A DNA stretch of 64,000 nucleotides from Gp1-AA122 sp036378535 (GCA_036378535.1 DASUWH010000046.1:248001-312000); one strand, 5' to 3'; numbered from the stretch's first letter, positions 26,253 through 34,938 are shown. Program-made: numbers and translations. The notes: generated from the letters alone by a model not told the origin.

Positions 26253-26498
26253 ATGGCTTACGCTGAAAAAGTTGAGGTCGTCACCTTTGCGAAGTCCTGG
26301 CTCATCCGGATTGGCGCGGCCCTCGTGCTGGTTACAAACGCGCTCCTGATTCTCCTCTCGATTGCGGCTTTTCTCCTCCATTTCACAGGACCTTTTGCCG
26401 CTGTGGCGCTTTATTCATATCTGGCGGGATCAATCGGCATGATTCTGCTCTGCCTGGGTTCCATTCGCGTCCTCATGCGGCGGCGACGGATCGATTAG
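26253..26498 (+). CDS. Small two-helix membrane protein
   Basis: An 81-residue protein with two hydrophobic helices (GAALVLVTNALLILLSIAAF and YLAGSIGMILLCLGSIRVLM) and a basic C-terminus (RRRRID). The frame is open upstream to 26121, but ATG at 26253 (MAYAEKVEVV) gives the compact version and avoids overlap with the rpsP promoter. No strong ribosome-binding site is visible, so confidence is moderate. It is convergent with the redoxin gene. Confidence 0.5.
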   Translation: MAYAEKVEVVTFAKSWLIRIGAALVLVTNALLILLSIAAFLLHFTGPFAAVALYSYLAGSIGMILLCLGSIRVLMRRRRID

Positions 26499-26508
26499 CC
26501 TCCCAGTT

Positions 26509-27192
26509 TCATACCAGTGTTTCGAGAATTTTCCTGGGCTCGGGGCGCTCTGTATAGTCGGCGTCGGCCGAGGTAAAAATCGCTGTGCCATCCCAATCGA
26601 GAATGTAACTTGCTGGAATTGGGAGCTCCCAGCTGTCGTCCCCGTTGGTAAACGGCAAGTTTATAAAGGCGCGCCGATAAACGTCCCGTTGCTGTTCAGG
26701 AACGCGATAAACCAACCCGAACTGCCGTGCCACCCGGTTCCCGGCATCGGATAAGAGGGGGTATTGCAGCCGGTGTTGATCAGCCATAAAGAATGACTGT
26801 TGCACTGTCTGCGGAGAGATGGCAATGAGGTTTGCCCCTGCTGCTTGGATTTGCGGCAAAACCTGGTTCATGGCTTCGAGTTGCCCGACGCAGAAAGGGC
26901 ACCATCGGCCACGGAAAAAACAGATCACCAGTTTGCCTTTGGCCAGTAGATCGCTCGATGTAACTACTCTGCCCCTGTGGTCATGAAGTTCGAATGCAGG
27001 AACTTTTGCGCCGATCGGCAAGGTCCTCGCCTCAACCCTGTCCTGCTTCAGATCCGCAATGACTCTGGCGTGAATGGCTCGCGTTTCCGGCGGAACATAC
27101 TGGGCAATCAGTTCTTTGCGTTCGGCCAACTGCTCGCGCAGGGACCGGGTATCTGTTGAGGAACTGGACCCTTCCAGGGATCGCCATTTCAT
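26509..27192 (-). CDS. AhpC/TSA-family peroxiredoxin (redoxin)
   Basis: A 227-residue protein. Residues about 65-225 form a thioredoxin-fold redoxin: LVICFFRGRWCPFCVGQLEA contains the peroxidatic cysteine in a WCPFC motif. The first 60 residues are a helical extension. It most likely reduces peroxides using thiols, although the CxxC could also mean a disulfide reductase of the ResA type; the 'FRGRWCPFC' form favours a peroxiredoxin of the bacterioferritin-comigratory group. It is on the reverse strand, about 60 bases from the secreted SnoaL-like gene. Confidence 0.85.
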   Translation of the reverse strand: MKWRSLEGSSSSTDTRSLREQLAERKELIAQYVPPETRAIHARVIADLKQDRVEARTLPIGAKVPAFELHDHRGRVVTSSDLLAKGKLVICFFRGRWCPFCVGQLEAMNQVLPQIQAAGANLIAISPQTVQQSFFMADQHRLQYPLLSDAGNRVARQFGLVYRVPEQQRDVYRRAFINLPFTNGDDSWELPIPASYILDWDGTAIFTSADADYTERPEPRKILETLV

Positions 27193-27251
27193 GATCTATC
27201 GTCGGTCCGTGCTCGTTGGTGACTGGCAAATCAAACGCAAAGATACACAGG

Positions 27252-27713
27252 TCAGGGTGCCTCGCGCGGATTAGGAACGCTCGAATGGGCCACGATCAGC
27301 CATCGGCCCTTGATCTTCTTTACGACCATCACGTAGTTGCCTTCTATCGTGCGATCGCGGAGCGTAACGTTATAGGCTCCGGTGTCATAGCCGAGATTGC
27401 CAGAATGGTCCACGCGCAGGCTATGCACGATGTAGTTGTGCGCGCCTGCTGAAATGGAACGTTGCATTTCCGCCAGAATTGAGTCGTAGCCGTGCACGGT
27501 TCCATCCCAGCGCATCAGGACCGCGTCAGGCGCGTAAAACGCCGCGACTTTGTCAGCATGACCAGCGTTGAATTCCTGTACCCAGGTGTCGCGAAGCTTC
27601 TGCATCTCCGGGGCGAAGTCGTCGGTTTTGCCGCTTTTAGCGGATGCGCTCTGCGCTGCTGCCATTCCGCTCAACAGGAGAACAAAAAAGACCAGTCCTC
27701 GATGATTGCGCAT
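27252..27713 (-). CDS. Exported SnoaL/DUF4440-like protein
   Basis: A 153-residue protein with a signal peptide (RNHRGLVFFVLLLSGMAAAQ) and an NTF2-like fold (WVQEFNAGHADKVAAFYAPD, VLMRWDGTVHGYDSIL). These domains occur in ketosteroid isomerase-like enzymes and small binding proteins; no catalytic residues can be assigned. ATG at 27713 is chosen because AAAGGACGACAA precedes it. Confidence 0.75.
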   Translation of the reverse strand: MRNHRGLVFFVLLLSGMAAAQSASAKSGKTDDFAPEMQKLRDTWVQEFNAGHADKVAAFYAPDAVLMRWDGTVHGYDSILAEMQRSISAGAHNYIVHSLRVDHSGNLGYDTGAYNVTLRDRTIEGNYVMVVKKIKGRWLIVAHSSVPNPREAP

Positions 27714-27806
27714 TTGTCGTCCTTTAGGATACCGCGGAGGACTCCCGGACACTGCACTGCTGGCTCAAATTGAAATCCAATTCAACCTGAAGCCTGGGAC
27801 CGGTTC

Positions 27807-29165
27807 TCACATTCCCGGAAATTTCATTCCCGCCATGCGCCGCGCGAAACTGGGCTTGCCCATCTGCTTAAACATCTTCCTCATTTGGGCGTATTGGCGT
27901 AGGAGGTTATTGACCTCCTGGATGCTGGTTCCGGAGCCGCGGGCGATGCGCTTGCGGCGGCTTCCGTTGATGATCTCGTGGTGATCGCGTTCGTGCCGGG
28001 TCATGGAATTGATGATTGCCTCGACCCGGTTGATCTGGTTCTCATCCACTTTCTCGGCGGCCTGTTGCAATCCGGAGAACGGTCCGATCCGCGGCAGCAT
28101 GCCCATCAGGCTCTGAAGCGATCCCATTTTTCTGACCTGCCGCAACTGGTCGCGGAAATCCTCGAGCGAGAAGCCATCTCCTGTCAGGGCCTTGGTCGCG
28201 ATTTCCTGCGCGCGCTTCTTATCCACCTGCTGCTCGGCTTTTTCAATGAGAGAAAGGATGTCGCCCATGCCGAGGATGCGCGAGACGATACGGTCGGGGT
28301 GGAAAGGTTCGAGCGCGTCGTATTTCTCGCCAATACCGATGAACTTGATTGGCTGGCCGGTGACGTTGCGAATCGACAAGGCGGCGCCGCCACGGGCGTC
28401 ACCATCCATCTTGGTCAGTACAACACCAGTGAGGGTCAGCTTTTTGTGAAATTCATCGGCGGAGCGAACTGCGTCCTGTCCCGTCATGGCGTCAGCCACG
28501 AACAGGATTTCCTGCGGATTCAGCAGGCTTTTCAACGACTGCATCTCTTCCATGAGTTGATCGTCGATATGCAGACGGCCGGCGGTATCGACAATCAGAA
28601 CATCGCATCCTGAATTCATGGCCTCACGCCGTGCCTCTTTGGCCAGACGCTCGACCGTGGCGGTGTTCGCCTCGGCGACTTGCCCCTCGTAGATGTTGGC
28701 TTTGATTGCCTGGGCGACAACTTTTAGCTGCTGGCGCGCCGCGGGACGATAAACGTCGACCGAGACCAGCAGAGGACGGTGTCCTCCATTTTTCAGCCAG
28801 TTAGCCAGCTTGCCGGAGGTGGTGGTTTTGCCGGATCCCTGAAGGCCGGCCATGAGAACCACCGTCGGCGGTTGGGAGGCAAATTTAACTTTGGCGGTAT
28901 CGCGCCCCAGAAGTTCGACTAGCTCATCGCGGACGATCTTGATGACCTGCTCGCCGGGCGAGAGTGCCGTCATGACTTCCTGCCCCAGCGCTTTGTCCTG
29001 GATCTTATCGATGAGTTGCTTGACTACCTTGAAGCTGACATCGGCTTCGAGCAAGGCCAGGCGAATCTGGCGCAAAGCCTCCTGGACGTTGTCTTCATTC
29101 AGGACAGCCTGACCGCGCAGCGTTTTAAATGTTTTATTTAGCTTTTCTGAGAGATTTTCAAACAT
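27807..29165 (-). CDS. ffh: Signal recognition particle protein Ffh
   Basis: A 452-residue GTPase that with 4.5S RNA delivers nascent membrane proteins to FtsY. N domain at 1-90, G domain with GLQGSGKTTTSGKLANWLKN (about 106), DTAGRLHIDDQLMEEM, TKMDGDARGG, and a methionine-rich M domain from about 300 (MGSLQSLMGMLPRI; SGTSIQEVNNLLRQYAQMRK). Full length. It lies upstream of the rpsP group, as often in bacteria, but with two unrelated genes between. Confidence 0.97.
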   Translation of the reverse strand: MFENLSEKLNKTFKTLRGQAVLNEDNVQEALRQIRLALLEADVSFKVVKQLIDKIQDKALGQEVMTALSPGEQVIKIVRDELVELLGRDTAKVKFASQPPTVVLMAGLQGSGKTTTSGKLANWLKNGGHRPLLVSVDVYRPAARQQLKVVAQAIKANIYEGQVAEANTATVERLAKEARREAMNSGCDVLIVDTAGRLHIDDQLMEEMQSLKSLLNPQEILFVADAMTGQDAVRSADEFHKKLTLTGVVLTKMDGDARGGAALSIRNVTGQPIKFIGIGEKYDALEPFHPDRIVSRILGMGDILSLIEKAEQQVDKKRAQEIATKALTGDGFSLEDFRDQLRQVRKMGSLQSLMGMLPRIGPFSGLQQAAEKVDENQINRVEAIINSMTRHERDHHEIINGSRRKRIARGSGTSIQEVNNLLRQYAQMRKMFKQMGKPSFARRMAGMKFPGM

Positions 29166-29263
29166 AGATGTAAAAACTCAGCTCAGTTCATTCATTCTAG
29201 CAGCCCGGCGGCGTCCCTCTTGCACCAGCCCTGGATGTAGCAGCTAGGCATCACATGAAATTG

Positions 29264-30295
29264 TCATCCCGACCGAAGCGAAGTGGAGGGACCTTGTGTT
29301 TTGCGGGCAAACATTTCGCTGGCGGCAACGACCGTGTTGCAATGAATTGTCACGGTATCGTCTACCACGCGCGCGTATCCGCCCGCGAACGTTACCATCA
29401 CCGGAATACGGCGTGTCTTGGCTACCCGGAAAACCAGTTCATCTCTCCTCTTTAGGCCTTCGATGCTGAGCGCCAAGCCGCCGAGTTGGTCCTCGCGGTA
29501 AGGGTCTGCGCCCGCGATGTAGCAGATCAATTCCGGCTCGAATTCGCGCAGGCCGGAACTGAGTGCGTTGTCGAGCCAGCCGAGGTAATCGTCGTCACCG
29601 ATCTCGTCGGGAAGGTCCACGTCAATGGAAGAAGGCGGCTTATAGAGGGGGTAATTGTTCTCCTGATGAAGCGAGATAGTGAAGACATCCCCCTCGTGAG
29701 CATTGCGGACTCTAGCAGGACGAGTTGCTGTGCCCAGAGTTGAGGCAGACCGCGAAGGCAGCTGAGCCGCCGGAACGCGCATGCCCGCAAAGATCGCAGC
29801 CGTGCCGTTGCCCTGGTGCACATCACAATCGACGGTCATGGCCCGCCGGATCTTTCCATCTCGCTGCATGCGGCGGATAGCGACGGCCACGTCGTGGATC
29901 ATGCAAAAACCCTCGCCGTGATTGGGAAAAGCATGATGAAAGCCGCCCCCAATATTGAAAGCGACTCCGTCCTTCAGGGCACTGTCGGCGGCCAAAATGG
30001 ATCCTCCAGCAGCCATCCAGAAGGCGCGCACCAGTTCTGGAGAGTAGGGAATTTCCATCTCCAGTTCTTCCCTGGCGGAAAGCGTACCCGTCTTCAATTT
30101 GTGCACGTATTCGGGCCGGTGCACGAGCAGAATGTCCTGGTCGGAGGCGGGGTTTGGGGTAAGAAAATCCAGAGCTTCCGCAACCTTAGCTTCGATCAGC
30201 CGGTCGTAAATGCGACGGTACTTTTCAGCAGGAAACACATGCGCGCCGATGGGAAGGTAATAATCGTCGCTGTAAACCAGTTTGAAGGGAAGCAT
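29264..30295 (-). CDS. Histone-deacetylase-family hydrolase
   Basis: A 343-residue HDAC/AcuC-like zinc amidohydrolase. Zinc and active-site motifs are present: GGGFHHAFPNHGEGFCMIHD, VDCDVHQGNGTA and AGADPYREDQLGGLALS. Substrates of bacterial relatives include acetylated proteins and acetylpolyamines. Two oddities: about 25 residues (VPAAQLPSRSASTLGTATRP and a few more) interrupt the usual run after FAGM, and the last 12 residues (ending GPSTSLRSG) are encoded by a dispersed repeat of the window. The start ATG at 30295 directly abuts an inverted repeat (30298). Confidence 0.88.
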   Translation of the reverse strand: MLPFKLVYSDDYYLPIGAHVFPAEKYRRIYDRLIEAKVAEALDFLTPNPASDQDILLVHRPEYVHKLKTGTLSAREELEMEIPYSPELVRAFWMAAGGSILAADSALKDGVAFNIGGGFHHAFPNHGEGFCMIHDVAVAIRRMQRDGKIRRAMTVDCDVHQGNGTAAIFAGMRVPAAQLPSRSASTLGTATRPARVRNAHEGDVFTISLHQENNYPLYKPPSSIDVDLPDEIGDDDYLGWLDNALSSGLREFEPELICYIAGADPYREDQLGGLALSIEGLKRRDELVFRVAKTRRIPVMVTFAGGYARVVDDTVTIHCNTVVAASEMFARKTQGPSTSLRSG

Positions 30296-30297
30296 TC

Positions 30298-30442
30298 AGC
30301 ACTCAGCATTCAGCAGCCCAACATCCGGACAGTTCGCAGAAGAAATCTAATGATACGCGGATTTCAGTTCTTTCTGCTTCGCTGAAGTCATGGGAAACCA
30401 AAGGTCTGCGTTTAAGCACTCGAAGGCTGAATGCTGAGTGCT
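30298..30442. repeat. 145-base segment flanked by 17-base inverted repeats
   Basis: AGCACTCAGCATTCAGC (30298-30314) and its perfect reverse complement GCTGAATGCTGAGTGCT (30426-30442) enclose about 110 bases with no coding potential. One end touches the HDAC start codon (30295), the other the hspR stop codon (30441-30443). The unit fits a MITE-like or boundary-repeat element. Confidence 0.8.
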
Positions 30443-30845
30443 ATTTCTTGCGCTGATTTGGCCCCTGAGCGGGCGTAACGAACGGCCTTCGTATCGGGAC
30501 AATCGCGCCCCGGGAAGGGTCGGCCGCCGCCGTGGCGCGCGAGAGCACTTCTTCCTGAATATACTTCACGAACTCCTGAATCTGGGTCTGCATGGTTTCC
30601 ATGCGCTCGCGCATCTGCAGAATGATGGCGATGCCGGAGATATTCACGCCCAGATCACGAGCCAACGATAAGATGAATTCCAGCCGCAGCAGGTCTTCGT
30701 CCGTGTACAGACGAGTGTTGCCTTCCGTGCGCGACGGCTTCAGCAACCCCTCCCGTTCATAGAGACGTAGCGTCTGGGGATGTATCCCGTACATCTCGGC
30801 CACTGCCGAGATCATGTAAGCACCCTTGGAGCGACGCTTTGTCAT
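30441..30845 (-). CDS. hspR: Heat-shock repressor HspR (MerR family)
   Basis: A 134-residue MerR-type regulator. ISAVAEMYGIHPQTLRLYER is the HTH typical of HspR, followed by TRLYTDEDLLRLEFILSLAR and GVNISGIAIIL, and a coiled-coil. It represses chaperone genes by binding HAIR operators together with DnaK. The dnaK promoter at 36955-36984 carries such an operator, so the regulatory pairing is well supported although the gene is 6 kb away. The C-terminus is basic and short (PAQGPNQRKK). Confidence 0.92.
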   Translation of the reverse strand: MTKRRSKGAYMISAVAEMYGIHPQTLRLYEREGLLKPSRTEGNTRLYTDEDLLRLEFILSLARDLGVNISGIAIILQMRERMETMQTQIQEFVKYIQEEVLSRATAAADPSRGAIVPIRRPFVTPAQGPNQRKK

Positions 30846-30912
30846 TCTGTGCTATTACTTTACAACAATGATACAGGCTGCCAAAACCACGCGTGTCGCT
30901 GTTCGGAACCTC

Positions 30913-31098
30913 TCAGTTGCGGACTAGGCGGACGAATCCTAGAACAAACATAAACGCTCCGAACGTGATCAGAATAAGCCGAAATCGCAACCGCGGGGGA
31001 TAGAGCGGCTTGGCTCCAGGCATTGCCCCGCTTACAGCAGTCACCGAGAATCCAAAAAGGAGCATTCCAAGACACACCATCACCCAATTCTCATTCAT
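30913..31098 (-). CDS. Small two-helix membrane protein
   Basis: A 61-residue protein with two hydrophobic helices (WVMVCLGMLLFGFSVTAVSG and LILITFGAFMFVLGFVRLV). The start at 31098 is preceded only by a weak GGGA. It lies 23 bases after the permease gene in the same direction, so it is probably co-transcribed. The function is not recognised. Confidence 0.6.
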   Translation of the reverse strand: MNENWVMVCLGMLLFGFSVTAVSGAMPGAKPLYPPRLRFRLILITFGAFMFVLGFVRLVRN

Positions 31099-31121
31099 TT
31101 TGGATTCCCATTTTCGCGGCT

Positions 31122-32519
31122 TCAGGCGGCGGGCTCGACCTTTTCTGGAGGAGCCCAACCGGCAGGCTTTAGAAGGGCATTCAGGGCATATGCGAGCACT
31201 CCCGCCCCGATCAGGATCATCCCGAAGGCAAACGAACTCATCCCCAGGACCATCTCCGTTTCGCTGCGCACGACGGAAAAGCCGAGCAACAGCACCGGGG
31301 CAATGCCTATGGCAATAGCGCCCAGTTTGCCTCCCGGCACGCGGAAAGGACGGGGCAATTCGGGTTCGCGAAAACGCAGCCAGATGAGGGCTGCAAATTC
31401 GAGGGCCAGGCTGGCGCCGTAGAGCAGGATGTCGATCGTCACCAACCGCTCGAAACCCAAGCCCAGGCACAATGCCCAGCACACGGCCAGAAAGACGATG
31501 GCAACCCAGGGAGCCCGGCTGCGGGGGTGAAGTTTCCCAAAAACTTTGGGCAGCATGCCATCCTGCGCCATCGCCAGCGGTAGGCGTGAGTAGCTCATTA
31601 CCAGCGCATTGAACATACCAAAACCGCTGATCATGCCTCCCAGAATCAGGCCAACCCGCAGCAATGGGCCGCCGAGCATGCCAGCCACCTCAGCCCAGGA
31701 ACCGGTTTCCCACGCGCTCGGCGCCAGGCCAGTCATCCACATAGCGGCGACCGGAACGATGTAGCTCAGAGAAACGATCCCAACCGCGGCCAGCATTGCC
31801 CGAGGATATGTCCGCTGCGGGCGCTCAACCTCGGTCGCAATCGTTGAAGCGTTGTCCCAGCCCATATAGTTCCACATGGCGATCAGCAACCCGCCAATCA
31901 TGTCCACGTTCGAGGTGGTGGGCGCGGTCACTGCGTTGGCCAGCGCTCCGATTTTGAACGGGGCCAGAAGAACGATCAGCAGAAAGGGAGACGACAGCGC
32001 GAAGAACAACCATAGTGACGTGGTCGAAACCACCTTCACGCCCGCGACATTCAGCAACACACAGACGATAACCACCGCCAATCCCACCATGACGCCGCGA
32101 TGTCCTTGCGCAAACCACGGGAACATGCGCATCAGATACGCCACAAAAAGCGTCGGATAGATTGCCATGTCGAAGATCGACGCCACCAGCGAGAGCCAGG
32201 CTTCCTGGAATCCCCAGAAATTCCCCATGGCCCGGCGCACCCAGGCGTAGTAGCCGCCTTCGAACGGCAAAGCGCTCGAGAGTTCGCCGATCATGAACGC
32301 GGTGGGCAGGCTCCAGAGAAGTGGAGTGAGCAGCAGGATGAGAATTGCTTTCCAGTATCCCGCACCGTGAACGATGTCTTCGGTCCCGTAGGTCCCGCCC
32401 GAAACCATGAAGAAGGTTGCTGCGACTAGGGGCCACAAAGTGAGGCGAATCGATTTATTCCGGGGGACTACGGCGAGGGTCTGCTGCTGATTGGAAGTGG
32501 ATACGCTAGCGGTGGCCAA
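31122..32519 (-). CDS. APC-family amino acid permease
   Basis: A 465-residue transporter with 12 transmembrane helices. The conserved start of the APC fold (FMVSGGTYGTEDIVHGAGYW) and EGGYYAWVRRAMGNFWGFQE in helix 3 are seen, as is GWDNASTIATEVERPQRTYP. The substrate is probably an amino acid or polyamine exchanged with protons; it cannot be specified. A 61-residue membrane protein gene follows. Confidence 0.93.
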   Translation of the reverse strand: MATASVSTSNQQQTLAVVPRNKSIRLTLWPLVAATFFMVSGGTYGTEDIVHGAGYWKAILILLLTPLLWSLPTAFMIGELSSALPFEGGYYAWVRRAMGNFWGFQEAWLSLVASIFDMAIYPTLFVAYLMRMFPWFAQGHRGVMVGLAVVIVCVLLNVAGVKVVSTTSLWLFFALSSPFLLIVLLAPFKIGALANAVTAPTTSNVDMIGGLLIAMWNYMGWDNASTIATEVERPQRTYPRAMLAAVGIVSLSYIVPVAAMWMTGLAPSAWETGSWAEVAGMLGGPLLRVGLILGGMISGFGMFNALVMSYSRLPLAMAQDGMLPKVFGKLHPRSRAPWVAIVFLAVCWALCLGLGFERLVTIDILLYGASLALEFAALIWLRFREPELPRPFRVPGGKLGAIAIGIAPVLLLGFSVVRSETEMVLGMSSFAFGMILIGAGVLAYALNALLKPAGWAPPEKVEPAA

Positions 32520-32812
32520 TTTCTATGGCTTCCTCCTTTAGGCGACTCACTCTCACCACCCCGTCTCCCTTGTGTCGAGGCTCCCGGTTTAACCGCGATT
32601 TCCGGGCATTTCGGCGAAGTTAGTTCGCAAGCGAAGCATACGGCAAATTAGATGTGCTGCAAACGAAATTTTGAATTTATTTTCTTTCGGCAGGACAGCA
32701 ACGAGAGTAACAGCCCGCCTTGGGATCGCCGCAGCACAAAACACCTGAACGAAATCGGCCACGGTCGGTATAGAATCTGCCCGCTGTTAGATCGTCTGGG
32801 GGGGAGGATTGC

Positions 32813-33274
32813 ATGAGAAAGTCTGCGGTTGTCTTAGGCACAGTTCTGCTGGGGATTGCGCTGGCTCATTCCGGGTCAGCCCGAAACGCATTCGCTGCTG
32901 ATCAGATCCAGTTCGGACCGGCGCCGGCCTTTCTGCAGCCAGGAGCTCAGCTTGCGGTTCTAGAGGGGGATCCGGGTGCAAGTTCCGGTGACTTCACCGT
33001 CCGTCTGAAGATGCCTGCCGATTACAAGATTGCGCCGCACTGGCATCCCAAGCGAGAGAACGTAACCGTGATCTCGGGAGCACTAAAGGTAGGTATGGGG
33101 GACAAGTTCGACAGCAGCAAGATGGGGACGTTCGCGGCCGGCAGCTTCGCCTACCTCGATCCCGATATGCACCACTACGTCATGGCGTCCGGAGAGACCG
33201 TGGTACAGGTCCATGGCATGTCACCGCTGCAATTCAACTATGTCAACCCGGAAGACGACCCCAGCAAGAAGTAG
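32813..33274 (+). CDS. Exported cupin-domain protein
   Basis: A 153-residue protein with a signal peptide (about 1-25) and a cupin barrel: ADYKIAPHWHPKRENVTVIS carries the first metal motif with two histidines and a glutamate, and DPDMHHYVMASGE the second. The function of periplasmic single cupins is mostly unknown. The ATG at 32813 has GGGGGGAGGA upstream. Divergent from the permease gene. Confidence 0.85.
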   Translation: MRKSAVVLGTVLLGIALAHSGSARNAFAADQIQFGPAPAFLQPGAQLAVLEGDPGASSGDFTVRLKMPADYKIAPHWHPKRENVTVISGALKVGMGDKFDSSKMGTFAAGSFAYLDPDMHHYVMASGETVVQVHGMSPLQFNYVNPEDDPSKK

Positions 33275-33292
33275 CGGGGCCGGGAGCGGAGG

Positions 33293-34528
33293 TTAAACTT
33301 TGTTCCAAAGCTCAGCCCGGGGGTCCTCCGGGTTGAGCTTTGCGATTTCACGAAACAGTTCCTTGGTGCGTTCGTCGCGGGGCATGGGCACGGAAACTTT
33401 CACCTCGACGATCTCGTCACCGCGCCGCCCTTCCTGTGTGGCCGAGGGAACGCCTTTCTCCCGCAGCCGTAGTTTCTGACCGGATTGCGTTCCCGGCGGA
33501 ATTTTCAGGAGCGTTCGGCCGTCAATCGTGGGTACCTCGATTTTTGATCCCAGAGCGGCCTCGCTCGCGCTCACCGGGACCGTCAGATGGATGTCGTCGC
33601 CCTCGCGATGAAAAATGGGATGATCACCGGTCCGGATGATCACATACAAATCGCCGCTCGGGCCTCCGCGGGCTCCGGCATTGCCTTTACCGGCTAGTCG
33701 AATGCGCTGTCCGTCACGGGTACCTGGCTTAATGCGGATTTCAAGAGGCTCGGCTCGGTCGACAGTTCCCCCGCCTCCGCATGTAGGGCACGTGGAGATG
33801 TTCTTACCGGTGCCGTTGCAGCGCGGGCATGGAACGTTGAATTTCATCCGCCCACCAGTCTGGGTGACTTGACCCGACCCTTTGCATTGCGGGCAGACGC
33901 CTGGGCTCTCAAGATAACCCTGGCCGTGACAGTTGGTGCAGGTATCCCGCCGAGTGATGTTCAGACGCATGACTCCCCCCCGGATCGCCGTCCAGAAGGG
34001 AACATTCACCTGATATTCGAGATCCGTGCCCGCTTCCGGCCCTACCTCTGTGACCGCTGGGCCGCCACGTCCTCCGCTGAACATGCTGGAGAAGATGTCA
34101 CGAAAGCCTCCGCTTCCACCCGACGACGAGCTCCGGGGCCTGCCACCACCTTCAAACATGTCGGAAAAGTCGAAGCCGCCAAAGTCGAAGTGAACGCCCT
34201 GCGCTTCGCCACTCTGCTGGCCTCCGGGAACTCCACCGAACCCGCCCGCTCCAGTTGGGCCTCCACGAGCATAGGCTTCCGCCGCCGCGGGATCGATGTT
34301 GTCTGAATAGAAACCCAGCTGGTCGTAGATCTTTCGCTTTTTGGGATCGCTCAGGACATCGTTGGCTTCCGAGATGGCCTTGAACTTCTCCTCCGCCGTC
34401 TTGTCCCCGGGATTGACGTCCGGATGGTACTTCCGGGCAAGCTTGCGGAAGGCCTTGCGAATCTCATCAGCGGAGGCGGTCTTCTTTACGCCGAGGGCGC
34501 CGTAATAATCTTTGGTTGCTGTTGCCAT
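33293..34528 (-). CDS. dnaJ: Chaperone DnaJ (Hsp40)
   Basis: A 411-residue DnaJ. J domain with HPD at 35-37, a glycine-rich linker, four CxxCxGxG zinc motifs at about 193-258 (CTNCHGQG, CPQCKGSG, CPRCNGTG, CPTCGGGG) and the C-terminal substrate-binding domain. It stimulates the DnaK ATPase. It is transcribed after dnaK and a 58-residue gene on the reverse strand. ATG at 34528 has AAGG within reach but no perfect ribosome-binding site. Confidence 0.96.
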   Translation of the reverse strand: MATATKDYYGALGVKKTASADEIRKAFRKLARKYHPDVNPGDKTAEEKFKAISEANDVLSDPKKRKIYDQLGFYSDNIDPAAAEAYARGGPTGAGGFGGVPGGQQSGEAQGVHFDFGGFDFSDMFEGGGRPRSSSSGGSGGFRDIFSSMFSGGRGGPAVTEVGPEAGTDLEYQVNVPFWTAIRGGVMRLNITRRDTCTNCHGQGYLESPGVCPQCKGSGQVTQTGGRMKFNVPCPRCNGTGKNISTCPTCGGGGTVDRAEPLEIRIKPGTRDGQRIRLAGKGNAGARGGPSGDLYVIIRTGDHPIFHREGDDIHLTVPVSASEAALGSKIEVPTIDGRTLLKIPPGTQSGQKLRLREKGVPSATQEGRRGDEIVEVKVSVPMPRDERTKELFREIAKLNPEDPRAELWNKV

Positions 34529-34548
34529 CGTTTCAGTTACAAACCTTT

Positions 34549-34591
34549 GTCATCCTGCGCTTTGCGCAGCAGAAATTCCGCTCAGGATGAC
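34549..34591. repeat. Dispersed hairpin repeat upstream of dnaJ
   Basis: GTCATCCTG (34549-34557) and CAGGATGAC (34583-34591) are perfect inverted copies. The same end motif, (C)GGGATGAC, recurs at 29264, 34886 and 60370. It lies 20 bases upstream of dnaJ in the dnaK-dnaJ transcript. Confidence 0.6.
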
Positions 34592-34614
34592 AGTTCAAGT
34601 TTTTGAAAGACCGC

Positions 34615-34791
34615 TTAGTTCCTGATCGTTTGTTTGCTCTCATCGGCCAGCAAGATCTTGCCCATGGCAGGCGCGTCCACGTGTACCGGAATGCGATTCA
34701 GACCGCTTGCCGTTGGAGCAAAGACGTACCAGCGACGCTCGTCCTCGACGAATGCTAAAAAGTATTTTTCTCCATTTACTTCGAATTCCAA
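34615..34791 (-). CDS. 58-residue protein between dnaK and dnaJ
   Basis: A 58-residue protein starting with TTG at 34791 and beginning MEFEVNGEKYFLAFVEDERR, then WYVFAPTASG. AAGGAG lies about ten bases upstream, which decides this start; longer frames run into a repeat. The pattern (two strands, an aromatic turn, a strand) suggests a small beta-rich domain. No function is recognised. Its position in the HspR-controlled dnaK-dnaJ unit implies a role in stress or a co-chaperone function, but this is inference. Confidence 0.6.
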   Translation of the reverse strand: MEFEVNGEKYFLAFVEDERRWYVFAPTASGLNRIPVHVDAPAMGKILLADESKQTIRN

Positions 34792-34837
34792 TTTATAAAT
34801 TCTCCTTGGGTAAACCCAAAATTTTTCATAATGGCCG

Positions 34838-34862
34838 AAAGGGGCGCTCGCGGCGCCCCTTT
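34838..34862. terminator. GC-rich hairpin after dnaK
   Basis: GGGGCGC (34841-34847) and GCGCCCC (34853-34859) form a 7-bp stem with a five-base loop, extended by A-T pairs. On the forward strand TTTTC follows; on the reverse strand only CCCCTTTC. It sits between dnaK and the 58-residue gene and may attenuate transcription from dnaK, allowing less of the downstream message. Confidence 0.5.
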
Positions 34863-34885
34863 TCTGGCTAAGAGTCAAAATCGAT

Positions 34886-34907
34886 CCCTCGCTCCGCTCG
34901 GGATGAC
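34886..34907. repeat. Dispersed CGCTCGGGATGAC repeat
   Basis: CCCTCGCTCCGCTCGGGATG and two more bases match, with small changes, to sequence at 60405-60427 and, inverted, 29264-29294. It lies just after the dnaK stop codon (34939). Confidence 0.6.
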
Positions 34908-34938
34908 CGCGCCGGGCTCGGACGCCCGGCAAACGCGG

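Noticed and set aside
30415..30442. CIRCE-like pair AGCACTC...GAGTGCT beside hspR
   Set aside because: The spacer is 14 bases instead of nine, and the half-sites belong to the longer 17-base inverted repeat of the boundary element. The CIRCE/HrcA signal is not supported.
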